This document shows, one piece after another, positions 16,060 to 24,098 of a stretch of DNA of 64,000 bases (positions are counted from its first letter, which is position 1; the number at the start of each line of letters is the position of its first letter). Both the position numbers and the translations under genes were made by a program. The stretch covers positions 1 through 64,000 of the forward strand of contig NZ_AXAZ01000026.1 of the NCBI RefSeq assembly GCF_000473065.1, given 5' to 3'. The DNA is from Bradyrhizobium sp. WSM1743. Lineage in GTDB: Bacteria; Pseudomonadota; Alphaproteobacteria; Rhizobiales; Xanthobacteraceae. Under the pieces are notes generated by a model. It did no database searches, was not told where the DNA came from, and worked only from the letters and a program-made list of their open reading frames with translations.

Positions 16060-16667
16060 TATGCGAACACTCCGCGGCTAATATCCGCCCAGGTCGCGAG
16101 CGGCTCGCAATGAGCCGGATGCGGTGGCCGCGATTGCGTGAACAGGATTGATCGCGTCGCCTTCGGAAAAAGCGGCTGCTCGAAGACGTCGACGAGATCG
16201 TCGATGAAGATATCGAGCTCAAGTCTCGCGAGCCGTTCGACCTTGGCCGCCAGCGTATCCTCGAAATAGACGTTGCCCACCGTCAGCGCCGCGTCGGCGG
16301 CGTCGATGAGTCCTGCGCCCCTCAACCAGCCGCGCGCAGCCTCTCGCAAGTCGACGCGCTCGGGATCCTGATGGCCGAACCGGGTCTTGTGGCTGACGAT
16401 GTAGACGCTCGCGCCGGCCTTCCGGCACGCTGTCAGAAACTCGCGGACGCCGGGATAGATCTCGGCGCCGCAGACGCCCTTGCCGTAGACGAAGCCTTGC
16501 AGTCCCTGCCAGGCGAGTTCACCGCCGGCGCGGGACCGCAACAGATCCCGCAACTCGGTCTTCAGCCCGTCCCAGCTCTCCGGCACCAGCCCACGCTGGC
16601 GCGCGGCTGCGGCAAAGACCTTGTCGTAGCAGATGATCGTATTGTCGAAATCGATGCCGATCCGCAT
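16059..16667 (-). CDS. HAD-superfamily hydrolase
   Basis: 202 residues. The HAD nucleophile motif is DFDNT with Asp6 and Asp8; SHKT around residue 94 is motif II, and FIDDLVDVF supplies the acidic motif IV. A phosphatase role is likely; in this context it could remove the 7-phosphate of a heptose bisphosphate as GmhB does, though it lacks the GmhB zinc-loop signature. The ATG at 16667 gives the usual MRIGIDFDNT start; a GTG three codons earlier overlaps the upstream stop as GTGA and is an alternative. Confidence 0.82.
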   Translation of the reverse strand: MRIGIDFDNTIICYDKVFAAAARQRGLVPESWDGLKTELRDLLRSRAGGELAWQGLQGFVYGKGVCGAEIYPGVREFLTACRKAGASVYIVSHKTRFGHQDPERVDLREAARGWLRGAGLIDAADAALTVGNVYFEDTLAAKVERLARLELDIFIDDLVDVFEQPLFPKATRSILFTQSRPPHPAHCEPLATWADISRGVFA

Positions 16668-16672
16668 GCCGC

Positions 16673-17674
16673 TCACTTCAGGCTGATGTTCTGCATCATC
16701 TTGATGTTGAAATACCGGGGATCGATGAGCGAGTTCGGCAGGCGGCCGGCCTTGAAGGCATTCACGAGGCCCGACACGGCCTGTTCGATCGTGTGCGTCG
16801 GCGCAAATCCGAGCTCACGGCGGATCTTCTCCGAGGACACGTGGTAGGAGCGGAGATCGTCAGTCGGCTCGACGGCCACGTCGACATTGCTTCCGACCAC
16901 CGATTTGACGATGTCGGCGATCTTCATCAACGAGTGGTTTTCGTAGCCGATGTTGTAGGTCTTGCCGTCGATCTTCGCGTCATCCTGCTGAAGCAGGAAC
17001 AGATAGGCCGCGGACATGTCCTCGATGTGCAGGTTGGGCCGCTTCTGCGTTCCGCCGAACACACGGATGCGGCCCGTGTTGACCGCCAGATTGGTCAGGA
17101 TGTTGACGACGACGTCGAGCCGCTGCCGCGGTGCGTAGCCGCAGACGGTGGCGGGACGAACCGTGCAGGTGACGAAGCCGGACGCGGCCTCGTCGGCAAG
17201 ATCGGTCTCGCACATCGCCTTGAATTTCGAGTAGTCCGTGAGCGGCTCGCAGGACAATTCCTCGGTCACCTCGGCCTCGTCCTTGATGCCATAGACGCTC
17301 GAGGAGGATGCATAGATGAAGCGCTTGATGCCGGCCTTCTTGGCGGCGCGCACCATCGGCCGGAAGCAGTCGTAGTTGATCGATTTGCCGAGCGCCGGAT
17401 CCAATTCGAATGAGGGGTCGTTGGAGATGCAGGCGAGGTGGATCACCGCGTTGTTGCCGCGCAGGGCCTCGTTGACCGCGGCCTCATCGCGGATGTCGCC
17501 CTTGATCAGGCGCAGGTTGGGATTGTCACGGACGGCGTCGAAGACGTCCTCGCCATACATGAACAAGTCGAGCACGGTGACCTTGTGGCCCGCCGCCAGC
17601 AACTGAGGAACCAGCACGCTGCCGACATAGCCGGCGCCACCGGTGACCATCACATTCCATTTCTGACCAATCAC
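16673..17674 (-). CDS. NAD-dependent epimerase/dehydratase (sugar nucleotide)
   Basis: 333 residues, extended SDR. The NAD motif is TGGAGYVGS (11-19), with SSSSVYG at 123-129 and catalytic Tyr148 and Lys152 (YSKFK). It should act on the NDP-sugar made by the nucleotidylyltransferase, as epimerase, 4,6-dehydratase or reductase. The GTG start has GGAG seven bases before it. It lies 28 nt downstream of the nucleotidylyltransferase-kinase fusion. Confidence 0.88.
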   Translation of the reverse strand: MIGQKWNVMVTGGAGYVGSVLVPQLLAAGHKVTVLDLFMYGEDVFDAVRDNPNLRLIKGDIRDEAAVNEALRGNNAVIHLACISNDPSFELDPALGKSINYDCFRPMVRAAKKAGIKRFIYASSSSVYGIKDEAEVTEELSCEPLTDYSKFKAMCETDLADEAASGFVTCTVRPATVCGYAPRQRLDVVVNILTNLAVNTGRIRVFGGTQKRPNLHIEDMSAAYLFLLQQDDAKIDGKTYNIGYENHSLMKIADIVKSVVGSNVDVAVEPTDDLRSYHVSSEKIRRELGFAPTHTIEQAVSGLVNAFKAGRLPNSLIDPRYFNIKMMQNISLK

Positions 17675-17702
17675 TGTCGCTCTCCGGAATTTCTCTTTTG
17701 CG

Positions 17703-19268
17703 CTATTTCAACAATGCGGTGACGAATTTGACTAGCGGGGCTTTTTCGACCGAGCTGCGGTGACCGACGATGCCGACCTTGATCGCGCCCGCCGCATTGC
17801 CGATAAAGGCGACATCCTCGATATTGCCGCCGGCGGCCACCAGCGGCGCCGTAATCGTCAGGAAGGCATCGCCCGCACCGACGGTGTCGATGACGGTCTT
17901 GGTGAAGGCGGGTACGCGCGCGACGCCGGTCTTCGACGAGAAGGGGTAGCAGCCGAAGGAGCCGTGCGTGATGATCATGTTGTCGCAATCGATCTTGCGG
18001 TGCAGGCCGTCCTCGATCACCGATGCGATGTCGTTGAACTTGTCGGTGGCCGCCAGGCGCGCTTCCGGCGCGTCGATGCAGATGTAGTCGGCCCGCGGAT
18101 ACTTGGTGATCAGATTGTAGCCGTGGTTGCCGCTGTTGCTCTGGGCGTTGACCGCCAGAAACTTGGCTTTCGCGATCAACGTGTCGATCGTGCTGGATGC
18201 GATCATGCCGTGACCGAAATCGGTGACGATGACCACGTCCGCGCCGCGCACGCGCTCTGCGGTGAGGCGGTCGATTTCCTTGCGCTCGGTCTCGTCGAGC
18301 GGCGTGTCGTCCATCGTGTAGACTTCGAACAGCTTGTGCAGATAGCCCATTTCGACGTAGCGCAGCTTGCGGGTGGTCGGGCGGCCCTGGACGCGGATCG
18401 GCGTGAGCGTGACGTTCGGGCGGACATGCGCGCGAATGAACTCTTCGGGGTAGTCGTTGCCGCCGAGCGTCGTGACGATCTCGACCGATTTACAGAAGCT
18501 CGCGACGTGATTGGCCGCGGCAATGACACCGCCGGCAAACTGCTCGCCGTTCTTGAACTGGGTGGCGACGATGTTCTCCTTGGAGGCCTTTCCGAGCGCC
18601 GTGACGTACTTGTATTCGTCAATGATGGTATCGCCGACCAGCACGACGTGCATGTCCTGGATCTTGTCGACCAGCTTCAGCAGGCGCTCGGCGCCGCCGC
18701 CTTCGCGGACCTTCTGCAGGTAGTCGCGCAAGGGGGGATCGTAGATGTCGAAGTAGCGGTTCAGTAGCGACGACGAGCTGAAGGTCACGTCGCGCGTGAA
18801 GACGATTCGTCCGCCATGACGTTCGACCGCCTCGCGCTCGATGGCGATCTTGCCGGTGACGTCGTCCTCGGGATTCTCGTAGTCCGAGCCCTTCACGTAG
18901 ATGTCGGGGCTCACGGTATTGAGGACCGGCTCGGCGCTGGAGGCCTGGTTGATGCCGACCCAGTCGACCGTGCCGAGCGCGGCCAGCATCTCCGCGCGCA
19001 TGTTCTCCGGAAAGATCGGGCGTCCCGGGCCCTTGTTGACGAAACGGTCGGCGGTGATGGTCACGATGACCACGTCGGCCTCGTTGCGCGCCGCCAGGAT
19101 GTGGCGGACGTGGCCGAGATGCACGAGATCGAACACGCCGTGGCACAGCGCGACGGTCAGGCCCTTTGCCCGCGCGGCGCGCGCGACCTCACCCAGCCCC
19201 TCGATGGTCTTGATCTTGTCGTGCGGTGCCGGATGGACAGTCGCCTTGTCTGTCGGAGCGTTACCCAT
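17703..19268 (-). CDS. Bifunctional nucleotidylyltransferase / PfkB kinase (HldE-like, reversed order)
   Basis: 521 residues. The N-terminal domain (about 35-165) is a cytidylyltransferase-type fold with HGVFDLVHLGH, the HxGH being residues 50-53, and the TFSSSSLLNR motif near 162-171. The C-terminal domain (about 195-521) is a PfkB/ribokinase-type kinase with GAGDAF at 464-469 and catalytic Asp467. In E. coli HldE the kinase comes first; here the order is reversed. Together they would phosphorylate a sugar phosphate at C1 and then transfer a nucleotide. The nucleotide is unknown; CDP, ADP or GDP are possible. Confidence 0.88.
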   Translation of the reverse strand: MGNAPTDKATVHPAPHDKIKTIEGLGEVARAARAKGLTVALCHGVFDLVHLGHVRHILAARNEADVVIVTITADRFVNKGPGRPIFPENMRAEMLAALGTVDWVGINQASSAEPVLNTVSPDIYVKGSDYENPEDDVTGKIAIEREAVERHGGRIVFTRDVTFSSSSLLNRYFDIYDPPLRDYLQKVREGGGAERLLKLVDKIQDMHVVLVGDTIIDEYKYVTALGKASKENIVATQFKNGEQFAGGVIAAANHVASFCKSVEIVTTLGGNDYPEEFIRAHVRPNVTLTPIRVQGRPTTRKLRYVEMGYLHKLFEVYTMDDTPLDETERKEIDRLTAERVRGADVVIVTDFGHGMIASSTIDTLIAKAKFLAVNAQSNSGNHGYNLITKYPRADYICIDAPEARLAATDKFNDIASVIEDGLHRKIDCDNMIITHGSFGCYPFSSKTGVARVPAFTKTVIDTVGAGDAFLTITAPLVAAGGNIEDVAFIGNAAGAIKVGIVGHRSSVEKAPLVKFVTALLK

Positions 19269-19351
19269 GTGAATTGCCCAAAGCGCCGGGAGGTCTCAAA
19301 TGGCCAGCCCGAAATTGATCGATTCGCAGCAACGATATCAGGCGAACCTGT

Positions 19352-20368
19352 TCAAGAGCTTGCCTTCTGCGGCGAGCCCTTGTCGTCACCGAGATATTTG
19401 AACCAATCCTGGGTGGCGTCGGCGATCTTGTCGACCGTCCACAGGGGCGCGTCCTTGTACTGATCCATCGATTTCAGTATGGTCGCAACGCCGTCCTCGA
19501 ATTTCACCTTCGGCGTCCAGTTCAGGACCCGCTTGATCTTGGTGATGTCGGCGTAGGTGCAATCGGGCTCGCCCGGACGTTTGGGAATGTGGACCTTGTC
19601 GCCGCCGAGAAGCTCGACCAGGCGGTTGACGCTGTAGGTGTTGTCCGAGCCGACGTTGAATATCTCGTGCGAGATATCGGAGCGCGCGGCGGTCACGAAG
19701 GCATCCGCGACGTCGCTGACGAAGGTAAAGTCGCGCGTCTGCTCGCCGTCGCCGACCACCGTGAAAGGTTTGCCGGCGAGCTTCTGCGCCATGAACACGC
19801 CGAACACGGCACCGTAGGTGCCGGTGGTGCGATGCCGCGGCCCGTATACGTTGAACAGGCGCAGCGCGACCGCGGGCAGCTTGTAGACCTGGCACCAATG
19901 CATGACGCACTGCTCGCCGAGATTCTTGGTAAGCGCATAGGGGTACATCGGCCGGATCCCGGCGCTCTCTGGCGTCGGATAGACGTCGGGAATGCCGTAG
20001 CAGGATGACGAGGCGGCGTAGACGAAACGCTCGACGCCCGCGTGCCTTGCCGCTTCGAGGACATTGACGGTGCCGTCGACATTGGCGCGATGATACGGGA
20101 GCGGCGACTCAATCGAGGGAACGATATCGGCCAGCGCCGCGAGGTGAAAGACCCAGTTGATACCGTGGAAATACGGTTTGATCGATTTGAGGTCGGTGAC
20201 ATCAGCCCGCACGACCTTCAACTGGCTCGAATCGGCGCGTGAGGCCAGATTTTCGGGGCGACCAATGACGAAATTGTCGAGCGCGATGACCTCGTGGCCA
20301 TCATCGAGAAGGCGGTCGACGAGGTGACTTCCGATGAAACCTGCGCCACCAGTGACAATGCATTTCAT
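19352..20368 (-). CDS. NAD-dependent epimerase/dehydratase (GalE-like)
   Basis: 338 residues. It has TGGAGFIGS at 6-14, HLAALADI near 75-82, SSSCYG and catalytic Tyr144/Lys148 (YALTK), then the RLFNVYGPRH of UDP-sugar epimerases. It probably epimerises or dehydrates the activated sugar. I chose ATG 20368 because the Rossmann strand starts at once after it; ATG 20377 is three codons upstream. It is the first gene of the minus-strand run, 83 nt ahead of the fusion gene, and is divergent from the SIS gene. Confidence 0.9.
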   Translation of the reverse strand: MKCIVTGGAGFIGSHLVDRLLDDGHEVIALDNFVIGRPENLASRADSSQLKVVRADVTDLKSIKPYFHGINWVFHLAALADIVPSIESPLPYHRANVDGTVNVLEAARHAGVERFVYAASSSCYGIPDVYPTPESAGIRPMYPYALTKNLGEQCVMHWCQVYKLPAVALRLFNVYGPRHRTTGTYGAVFGVFMAQKLAGKPFTVVGDGEQTRDFTFVSDVADAFVTAARSDISHEIFNVGSDNTYSVNRLVELLGGDKVHIPKRPGEPDCTYADITKIKRVLNWTPKVKFEDGVATILKSMDQYKDAPLWTVDKIADATQDWFKYLGDDKGSPQKASS

Positions 20369-20397
20369 GGGGAACATCCGTGATGCGAGTGCCCAGC

Positions 20398-20424
20398 GAA
20401 ATAGGCCCGCCAATGTTACGTCAA
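20398..20424 (-). promoter_or_regulatory. Putative promoter for the minus-strand sugar operon
   Basis: On the minus strand TTGACG (20419-20424) and TATTTC (20398-20403) are separated by 15 nt, about 30 nt ahead of the GalE-like start. The -35 box is good, while the -10 box and spacing are weak. It lies in the 141-nt divergent spacer and is the most promoter-like sequence there for the long operon. Confidence 0.3.
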
Positions 20425-20509
20425 ACCCGAACGCCGACTATCAGCCGCTCGCCGACTTCGCAAGGATTATACCTTTGCAATCCCTGGTGATAGCCGATAT
20501 CCAAGCATC

Positions 20510-21121
20510 ATGTTGCAGCCGAGTCGCCAGCCGATTCCCGTCGAGTCCGTCGACCCCGATCCCAAGGCTTTCCTCGACGATTACGTGGGGCGCCTGCATC
20601 GCGCGACGGCGCTTGACGACGACGTTCTTGCTGGGATCTCCGCCACCCGCGCCCTTTGGTTGCGCACGCGCGAGCAGGGCGGCCGCGTCATCTTCATCGG
20701 CAACGGCGGTTCGTCCGGCATCGCCTCGCATCTGGCGATCGATCTTTCGAAGAACGCCGCGGTGCCCGCGCTCTGCTTCAGCGATGCGAGCATGATGTCG
20801 TGCCTCGCCAACGATTACGGCTTCGATGACTGGATCGCGCACGCCGTGCGGCTGAATGCGTGTGCCGGCGATTGCCTTGTCGCGATCAGCTCGTCGGGGC
20901 GCTCGAAGAACATCCTCAATGCGGTTGCGCAGGCGCGGACGATGAAGCTCGACGTCATCACGCTGTCGGGGATGAGTGCCGACAATCCCCTGCGCGATCT
21001 CGGCGACGTCAATTTCTTCGTCGACAGCCGCAGCTACAACATTGTCGAGACCACGCACCAGTTCTGGATGATGGCCGCGATCGACCTCGTGATCGGTCGT
21101 GCGGAGTATCCGGCATCCTGA
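20510..21121 (+). CDS. SIS-domain phosphosugar isomerase (GmhA-like)
   Basis: 203 residues. The phosphosugar-binding loop GNGGSSGIASH (64-74) and the second SSSGRSKN loop (about 128-135) match the GmhA/DiaA branch of SIS proteins, which turns sedoheptulose 7-phosphate into heptose 7-phosphate. With the kinase/nucleotidylyltransferase and HAD genes nearby, a heptose-type activation path is plausible. The length fits GmhA. No clear ribosome site precedes the ATG. It is transcribed away from the minus-strand operon, followed by the second C-methyltransferase. Confidence 0.85.
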   Translation: MLQPSRQPIPVESVDPDPKAFLDDYVGRLHRATALDDDVLAGISATRALWLRTREQGGRVIFIGNGGSSGIASHLAIDLSKNAAVPALCFSDASMMSCLANDYGFDDWIAHAVRLNACAGDCLVAISSSGRSKNILNAVAQARTMKLDVITLSGMSADNPLRDLGDVNFFVDSRSYNIVETTHQFWMMAAIDLVIGRAEYPAS

Positions 21122-21186
21122 AGGGGGTCTGGTCGTCACGGGGTGGGTTGCTCACCCGATCGCGTTTCTCGTTTTTCGGTTGCACG

Positions 21187-22455
21187 ATGAAAAACCTGTT
21201 CTACGTCCGCCATACCTGCCGCCTCTGTCATTCGGAGAAGCAAGAGCTGGTCGTCCCGATGGTAGGCATGCCCATTGGCACGCCGAACTTCCAGGTGCCG
21301 AACGCCAGCGTCGACGATCCCGTCTTCCGGGCTGCGGTACCGATGGCGCTGCATCTGTGCAGGGACTGCGGCCACCTCCAGATTCTCCATGTCGGCAATC
21401 CGGAGATCCAGTACCGCAATTACGTCTATACCACTTCGCTCTCGCTCGGCCTGCGGGAGCATTTCGCAGGCTACGCCAACGACGTCGTCAGCCGCTTCGG
21501 CATCGCGCCGGGCTCACTGGTCGTGGAGCTCGGCAGCAACGACGGATCGCTGCTCGGCTTCTTTAGGGAGCGCGGCATGCGGGTGCTGGGCGTCGATCCT
21601 GCCGTCGACATTGCGCGGCGTGCGACGGAAGCGGGGATCGAGACCATCGGCGATTTCTTCACCGATGCCATCGGGCGCCGCATCCTGCAGAGCCACGGTG
21701 CTGCGAGCGTCGTGATCGCCAACAACATGATCGCCAATGTCGACAATCTCGATCCGCTGGTGATCGGGGTTCGCGACGTGCTTGCGCCGGACGGATTGTT
21801 CGTCTTCGAAACGCAATACGGCGTCGACGTCACCGAGAAGAACCTGCTCGACACCGTCTATCACGAGCATCTGTCGTATTTTAACATCAAGCCGCTGACG
21901 CGCTTCTTTGCCCGGCTTGGCATGGAAGTCATTGACGTCCAGCACATCTGGACCAAGGGCGGCTCGATCCGCGTGACGGTCCAGCGCGCCGGCGGTGCGA
22001 AGAAGCCGTCCGCGGAGGTCGCACGCTTCATCGCCGAGGAGGACCGGCTCGGCGTCGATCAGCCGGCCTATTATGTGCCCTATGTAAAGAGGATCGCCGC
22101 CATTCGCGAGGAACTGGTCGCGATGGCCGATGCCGCCCATGCGCGCGGGCAGCTGGTCGCCGGTTACGGCGTCTCGGTCGGCACCACGACCCTGCTTCCG
22201 CAGTTCGGCCTGGAGAACAAGATCGACTTCCTGGTGGACGACGACCCCAACAAGGGGAACGTGATGGCTGGCCCGGGTTACGACATTCCGATCCTGCCTC
22301 CGGCCGCCCTTTACGAGCGCAAGCCCGCGTTCGTCGTGGTCTTCGCCTGGCGCTATGTCGACCCGATCCGGGCCAAGCACGCCCGCTATTTCGCCGAGGG
22401 CGGAAAGTTCGTCGTGCCGCTGCCGGGAATTTCCATGGTCGACCGGGCCGACTGA
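21187..22455 (+). CDS. Zinc-motif C-methyltransferase (second copy)
   Basis: 422 residues with the same three-part layout as the gene at 7254-8471. The zinc cysteines are Cys11, Cys14, Cys58 and Cys61, the SAM motif is VELGSNDG at 113-120, YHEHLSYF is at 225-232, and the C-terminal part has GYGVSVGTTTL. Sugar C-methyltransferases of this family act next to a carbonyl of an NDP-keto-sugar. The two copies differ clearly, so they are not recent duplicates. The ATG is placed just before the first cysteine pair; the long open frame upstream overlaps the SIS gene and is not coding. Confidence 0.88.
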   Translation: MKNLFYVRHTCRLCHSEKQELVVPMVGMPIGTPNFQVPNASVDDPVFRAAVPMALHLCRDCGHLQILHVGNPEIQYRNYVYTTSLSLGLREHFAGYANDVVSRFGIAPGSLVVELGSNDGSLLGFFRERGMRVLGVDPAVDIARRATEAGIETIGDFFTDAIGRRILQSHGAASVVIANNMIANVDNLDPLVIGVRDVLAPDGLFVFETQYGVDVTEKNLLDTVYHEHLSYFNIKPLTRFFARLGMEVIDVQHIWTKGGSIRVTVQRAGGAKKPSAEVARFIAEEDRLGVDQPAYYVPYVKRIAAIREELVAMADAAHARGQLVAGYGVSVGTTTLLPQFGLENKIDFLVDDDPNKGNVMAGPGYDIPILPPAALYERKPAFVVVFAWRYVDPIRAKHARYFAEGGKFVVPLPGISMVDRAD

Positions 22456-22786
22456 CGGTGCAGGGCTGCTGATGGCCTCCCTGAGGATGGCGCCATGCGG
22501 GCGGTGGATAACCCCTTGATCCGCATGGCCTCTGCGCGGCCGTCCGGGGCAGGGCGGCTGGCCCGCGCGAACTCTCTATACCTTGACCTTTGGCCCCATC
22601 CGCAGTAGATACCCCGCACTCGCAGCCGGCCCGTTGAGATGCGGATATCCGGCGCGGCTTTGAAATCCCCGAACAATCGAGCCCGGTTTCCGGCTCATCC
22701 TTCGAGACAGAGGGCTGGGCCAACGGCGGCTGTTCGGATCCCTGAAATTCATTTTGCGTCTGTCGACGGACGTTGGACATCAAACG
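22456..22786 (+). other. Spacer between the sugar cluster and secE
   Basis: 331 nt without a convincing gene. It contains the putative secE promoter at 22583-22611 and otherwise GC-rich sequence with no strong hairpin or repeat. I looked here for a second copy of the tRNA-Trp 3' end (TGCCACTCCTGCCA), which would mark integration of the cluster at the tRNA, and saw none. Confidence 0.5.
22583..22611 (+). promoter_or_regulatory. Putative sigma-70 type promoter for secE-nusG
   Basis: TTGACC (22583-22588) and TAGATA (22606-22611) are separated by 17 nt, a good match for a housekeeping promoter, about 175 nt before the secE start. It would let secE-nusG-rplKA be transcribed independently of the sugar genes upstream. 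Confidence 0.5.
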
Positions 22787-22978
22787 ATGGCAGTCAGCCC
22801 GTTCAAGTTCTTGCAGGAAGTGCGCTCGGAGACTGCCAAGGTCACCTGGCCGACCCGCCGCGAGACCACGATCACCACCATCATGGTGTTCGTCATGGTC
22901 GCCGTGGCCTCGATCTTCTTCTTCGCCGCCGACCAGATCATCCGCTACCTCATCACCTTCCTCCTGGGCATTCACTGA
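22787..22978 (+). CDS. secE: Preprotein translocase subunit SecE
   Basis: 63 residues, the short single-span form usual in alphaproteobacteria. An N-terminal amphipathic helix contains the conserved EVRSETAKVTWPTRRE, followed by one transmembrane segment (about 29-55). It stabilises SecY in the inner-membrane translocon. The ATG at 22787 gives the standard start. Its stop overlaps the nusG start by one base (TGATG). Confidence 0.96.
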   Translation: MAVSPFKFLQEVRSETAKVTWPTRRETTITTIMVFVMVAVASIFFFAADQIIRYLITFLLGIH

Positions 22979-23532
22979 TGGCAACAGCAACCGCTCAACT
23001 GTCCGACAAGCGCTGGTACATCGTCCACGCCTATTCGAATTTCGAGAAGAAGGTCGCCGAATCGATCCGCGAGCAGGCCAAGCAGCGCGGGCTCGAGGAG
23101 CTGTTCGAGCTGGTGCTGGTGCCGACCGAGAAAGTCACGGAAGTGCGCCGCGGCCGCAAGATCGACGCCGAGCGCAAGTTCTTCCCGGGCTATGTGCTGG
23201 TGAAGATGAAGCTGACCGACGAGGCGTTCCATCTGATCAAGAACACGCCGAAAGTGACGGGCTTCCTCGGCGCCGAGAACAAGCCGATGCCGATCTCGGA
23301 AGCTGAGGCCATGCGCATCCTGCACCAGGTGCAGGAGGGCGTGGAACGGCCGAAGGCGTCGGTGTCGTTCGAGATCGGCGAGAACGTGCGCGTGGCCGAC
23401 GGCCCGTTCGCCTCGTTCTCAGGTGTGGTCGAGGAAATCGACGAGGCGCGCTCGCGCGTGAAGGTCGCCGTGTCGATCTTCGGCCGTGCCACGCCGGTCG
23501 AGCTGGAATTCGGTCAGGTCGAGAAGGTCTGA
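22978..23532 (+). CDS. nusG: Transcription termination/antitermination protein NusG
   Basis: 184 residues. The NGN domain (about 10-115) starts WYIVHAYSNFEKKVAE and includes FFPGYVLVKM. The C-terminal KOW domain is recognisable as GENVRVADGPFASFSGVVEEID (about 133-156). It binds RNA polymerase and couples it to Rho or the ribosome. The ATG overlaps the secE stop, so the two are translationally coupled. Confidence 0.97.
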   Translation: MATATAQLSDKRWYIVHAYSNFEKKVAESIREQAKQRGLEELFELVLVPTEKVTEVRRGRKIDAERKFFPGYVLVKMKLTDEAFHLIKNTPKVTGFLGAENKPMPISEAEAMRILHQVQEGVERPKASVSFEIGENVRVADGPFASFSGVVEEIDEARSRVKVAVSIFGRATPVELEFGQVEKV

Positions 23533-23541
23533 CCGGACGAG

Positions 23542-23563
23542 GCGTGAGGCTTTGGCCTCACGC
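23542..23563 (+). promoter_or_regulatory. Hairpin in the rplK leader
   Basis: A perfect 9-bp stem GCGTGAGGC/GCCTCACGC with loop TTTG lies in the 131-nt nusG-rplK gap, with no following T-run. The L11-L1 messenger is autoregulated by L1 binding to its leader in other bacteria; this stem is a candidate for that site or an RNA processing site. Confidence 0.4.
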
Positions 23564-23663
23564 GACGAGAGGCCGTGGGAGGACGAGGGCGGTTGCCAGC
23601 CGCACATCGATCCCGACCACGAACCTGAAACCGCCGGCTCCGTCGGCACAACAGGAGTGATAC

Positions 23664-24092
23664 ATGGCAAAGAAAGTGACCGGATACCTGAAGCTTCAGG
23701 TCCCGGCCGGTGCGGCGAATCCTTCGCCCCCGATCGGTCCCGCGCTCGGTCAGCGCGGTCTCAACATCATGGAGTTCTGCAAGGCGTTCAACGCCCAGAC
23801 CCAGAAGGAAGAGAAGAACACCCCGATCCCGGTGATCATCACCATCTATGCGGACCGTTCCTTCACCTTCGAGATGAAGACGCCGCCGATGTCCTACTTC
23901 CTCAAGCAGGCCGCCAAGATCCAGTCCGGCTCGAAGGCGCCGGGCCGTGACAAGGCCGGCAAGGTGACCAAGGCGCAGGTGCGCGAGATCGCCGAGAAGA
24001 AGATGAAGGACTTGAATTGCGACACCATCGAATCGGCCATGAAGATGGTCGAGGGCTCCGCCCGCTCGATGGGTCTGGAAGTTGCGGGGTAA
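23664..24092 (+). CDS. rplK: 50S ribosomal protein L11
   Basis: 142 residues, full length. The N-terminal domain contains the proline-rich PAGAANPSPPIGPALGQRG, and the C-terminal rRNA-binding domain ends in EGSARSMGLEVAG. L11 binds the GTPase-associated region of 23S rRNA and is needed for RelA activation. A CAGGAG site precedes the ATG. The L1 gene follows 6 nt after the stop. Confidence 0.98.
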   Translation: MAKKVTGYLKLQVPAGAANPSPPIGPALGQRGLNIMEFCKAFNAQTQKEEKNTPIPVIITIYADRSFTFEMKTPPMSYFLKQAAKIQSGSKAPGRDKAGKVTKAQVREIAEKKMKDLNCDTIESAMKMVEGSARSMGLEVAG

Positions 24093-24098
24093 GCGGCC

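Noticed and set aside
4910..22786. tRNA-Trp as an integration site with a duplicated 3' end at the far side of the sugar cluster
   Set aside because: I looked for a second copy of the tRNA 3' sequence near 22456-22786 and found none; there is also no integrase gene.
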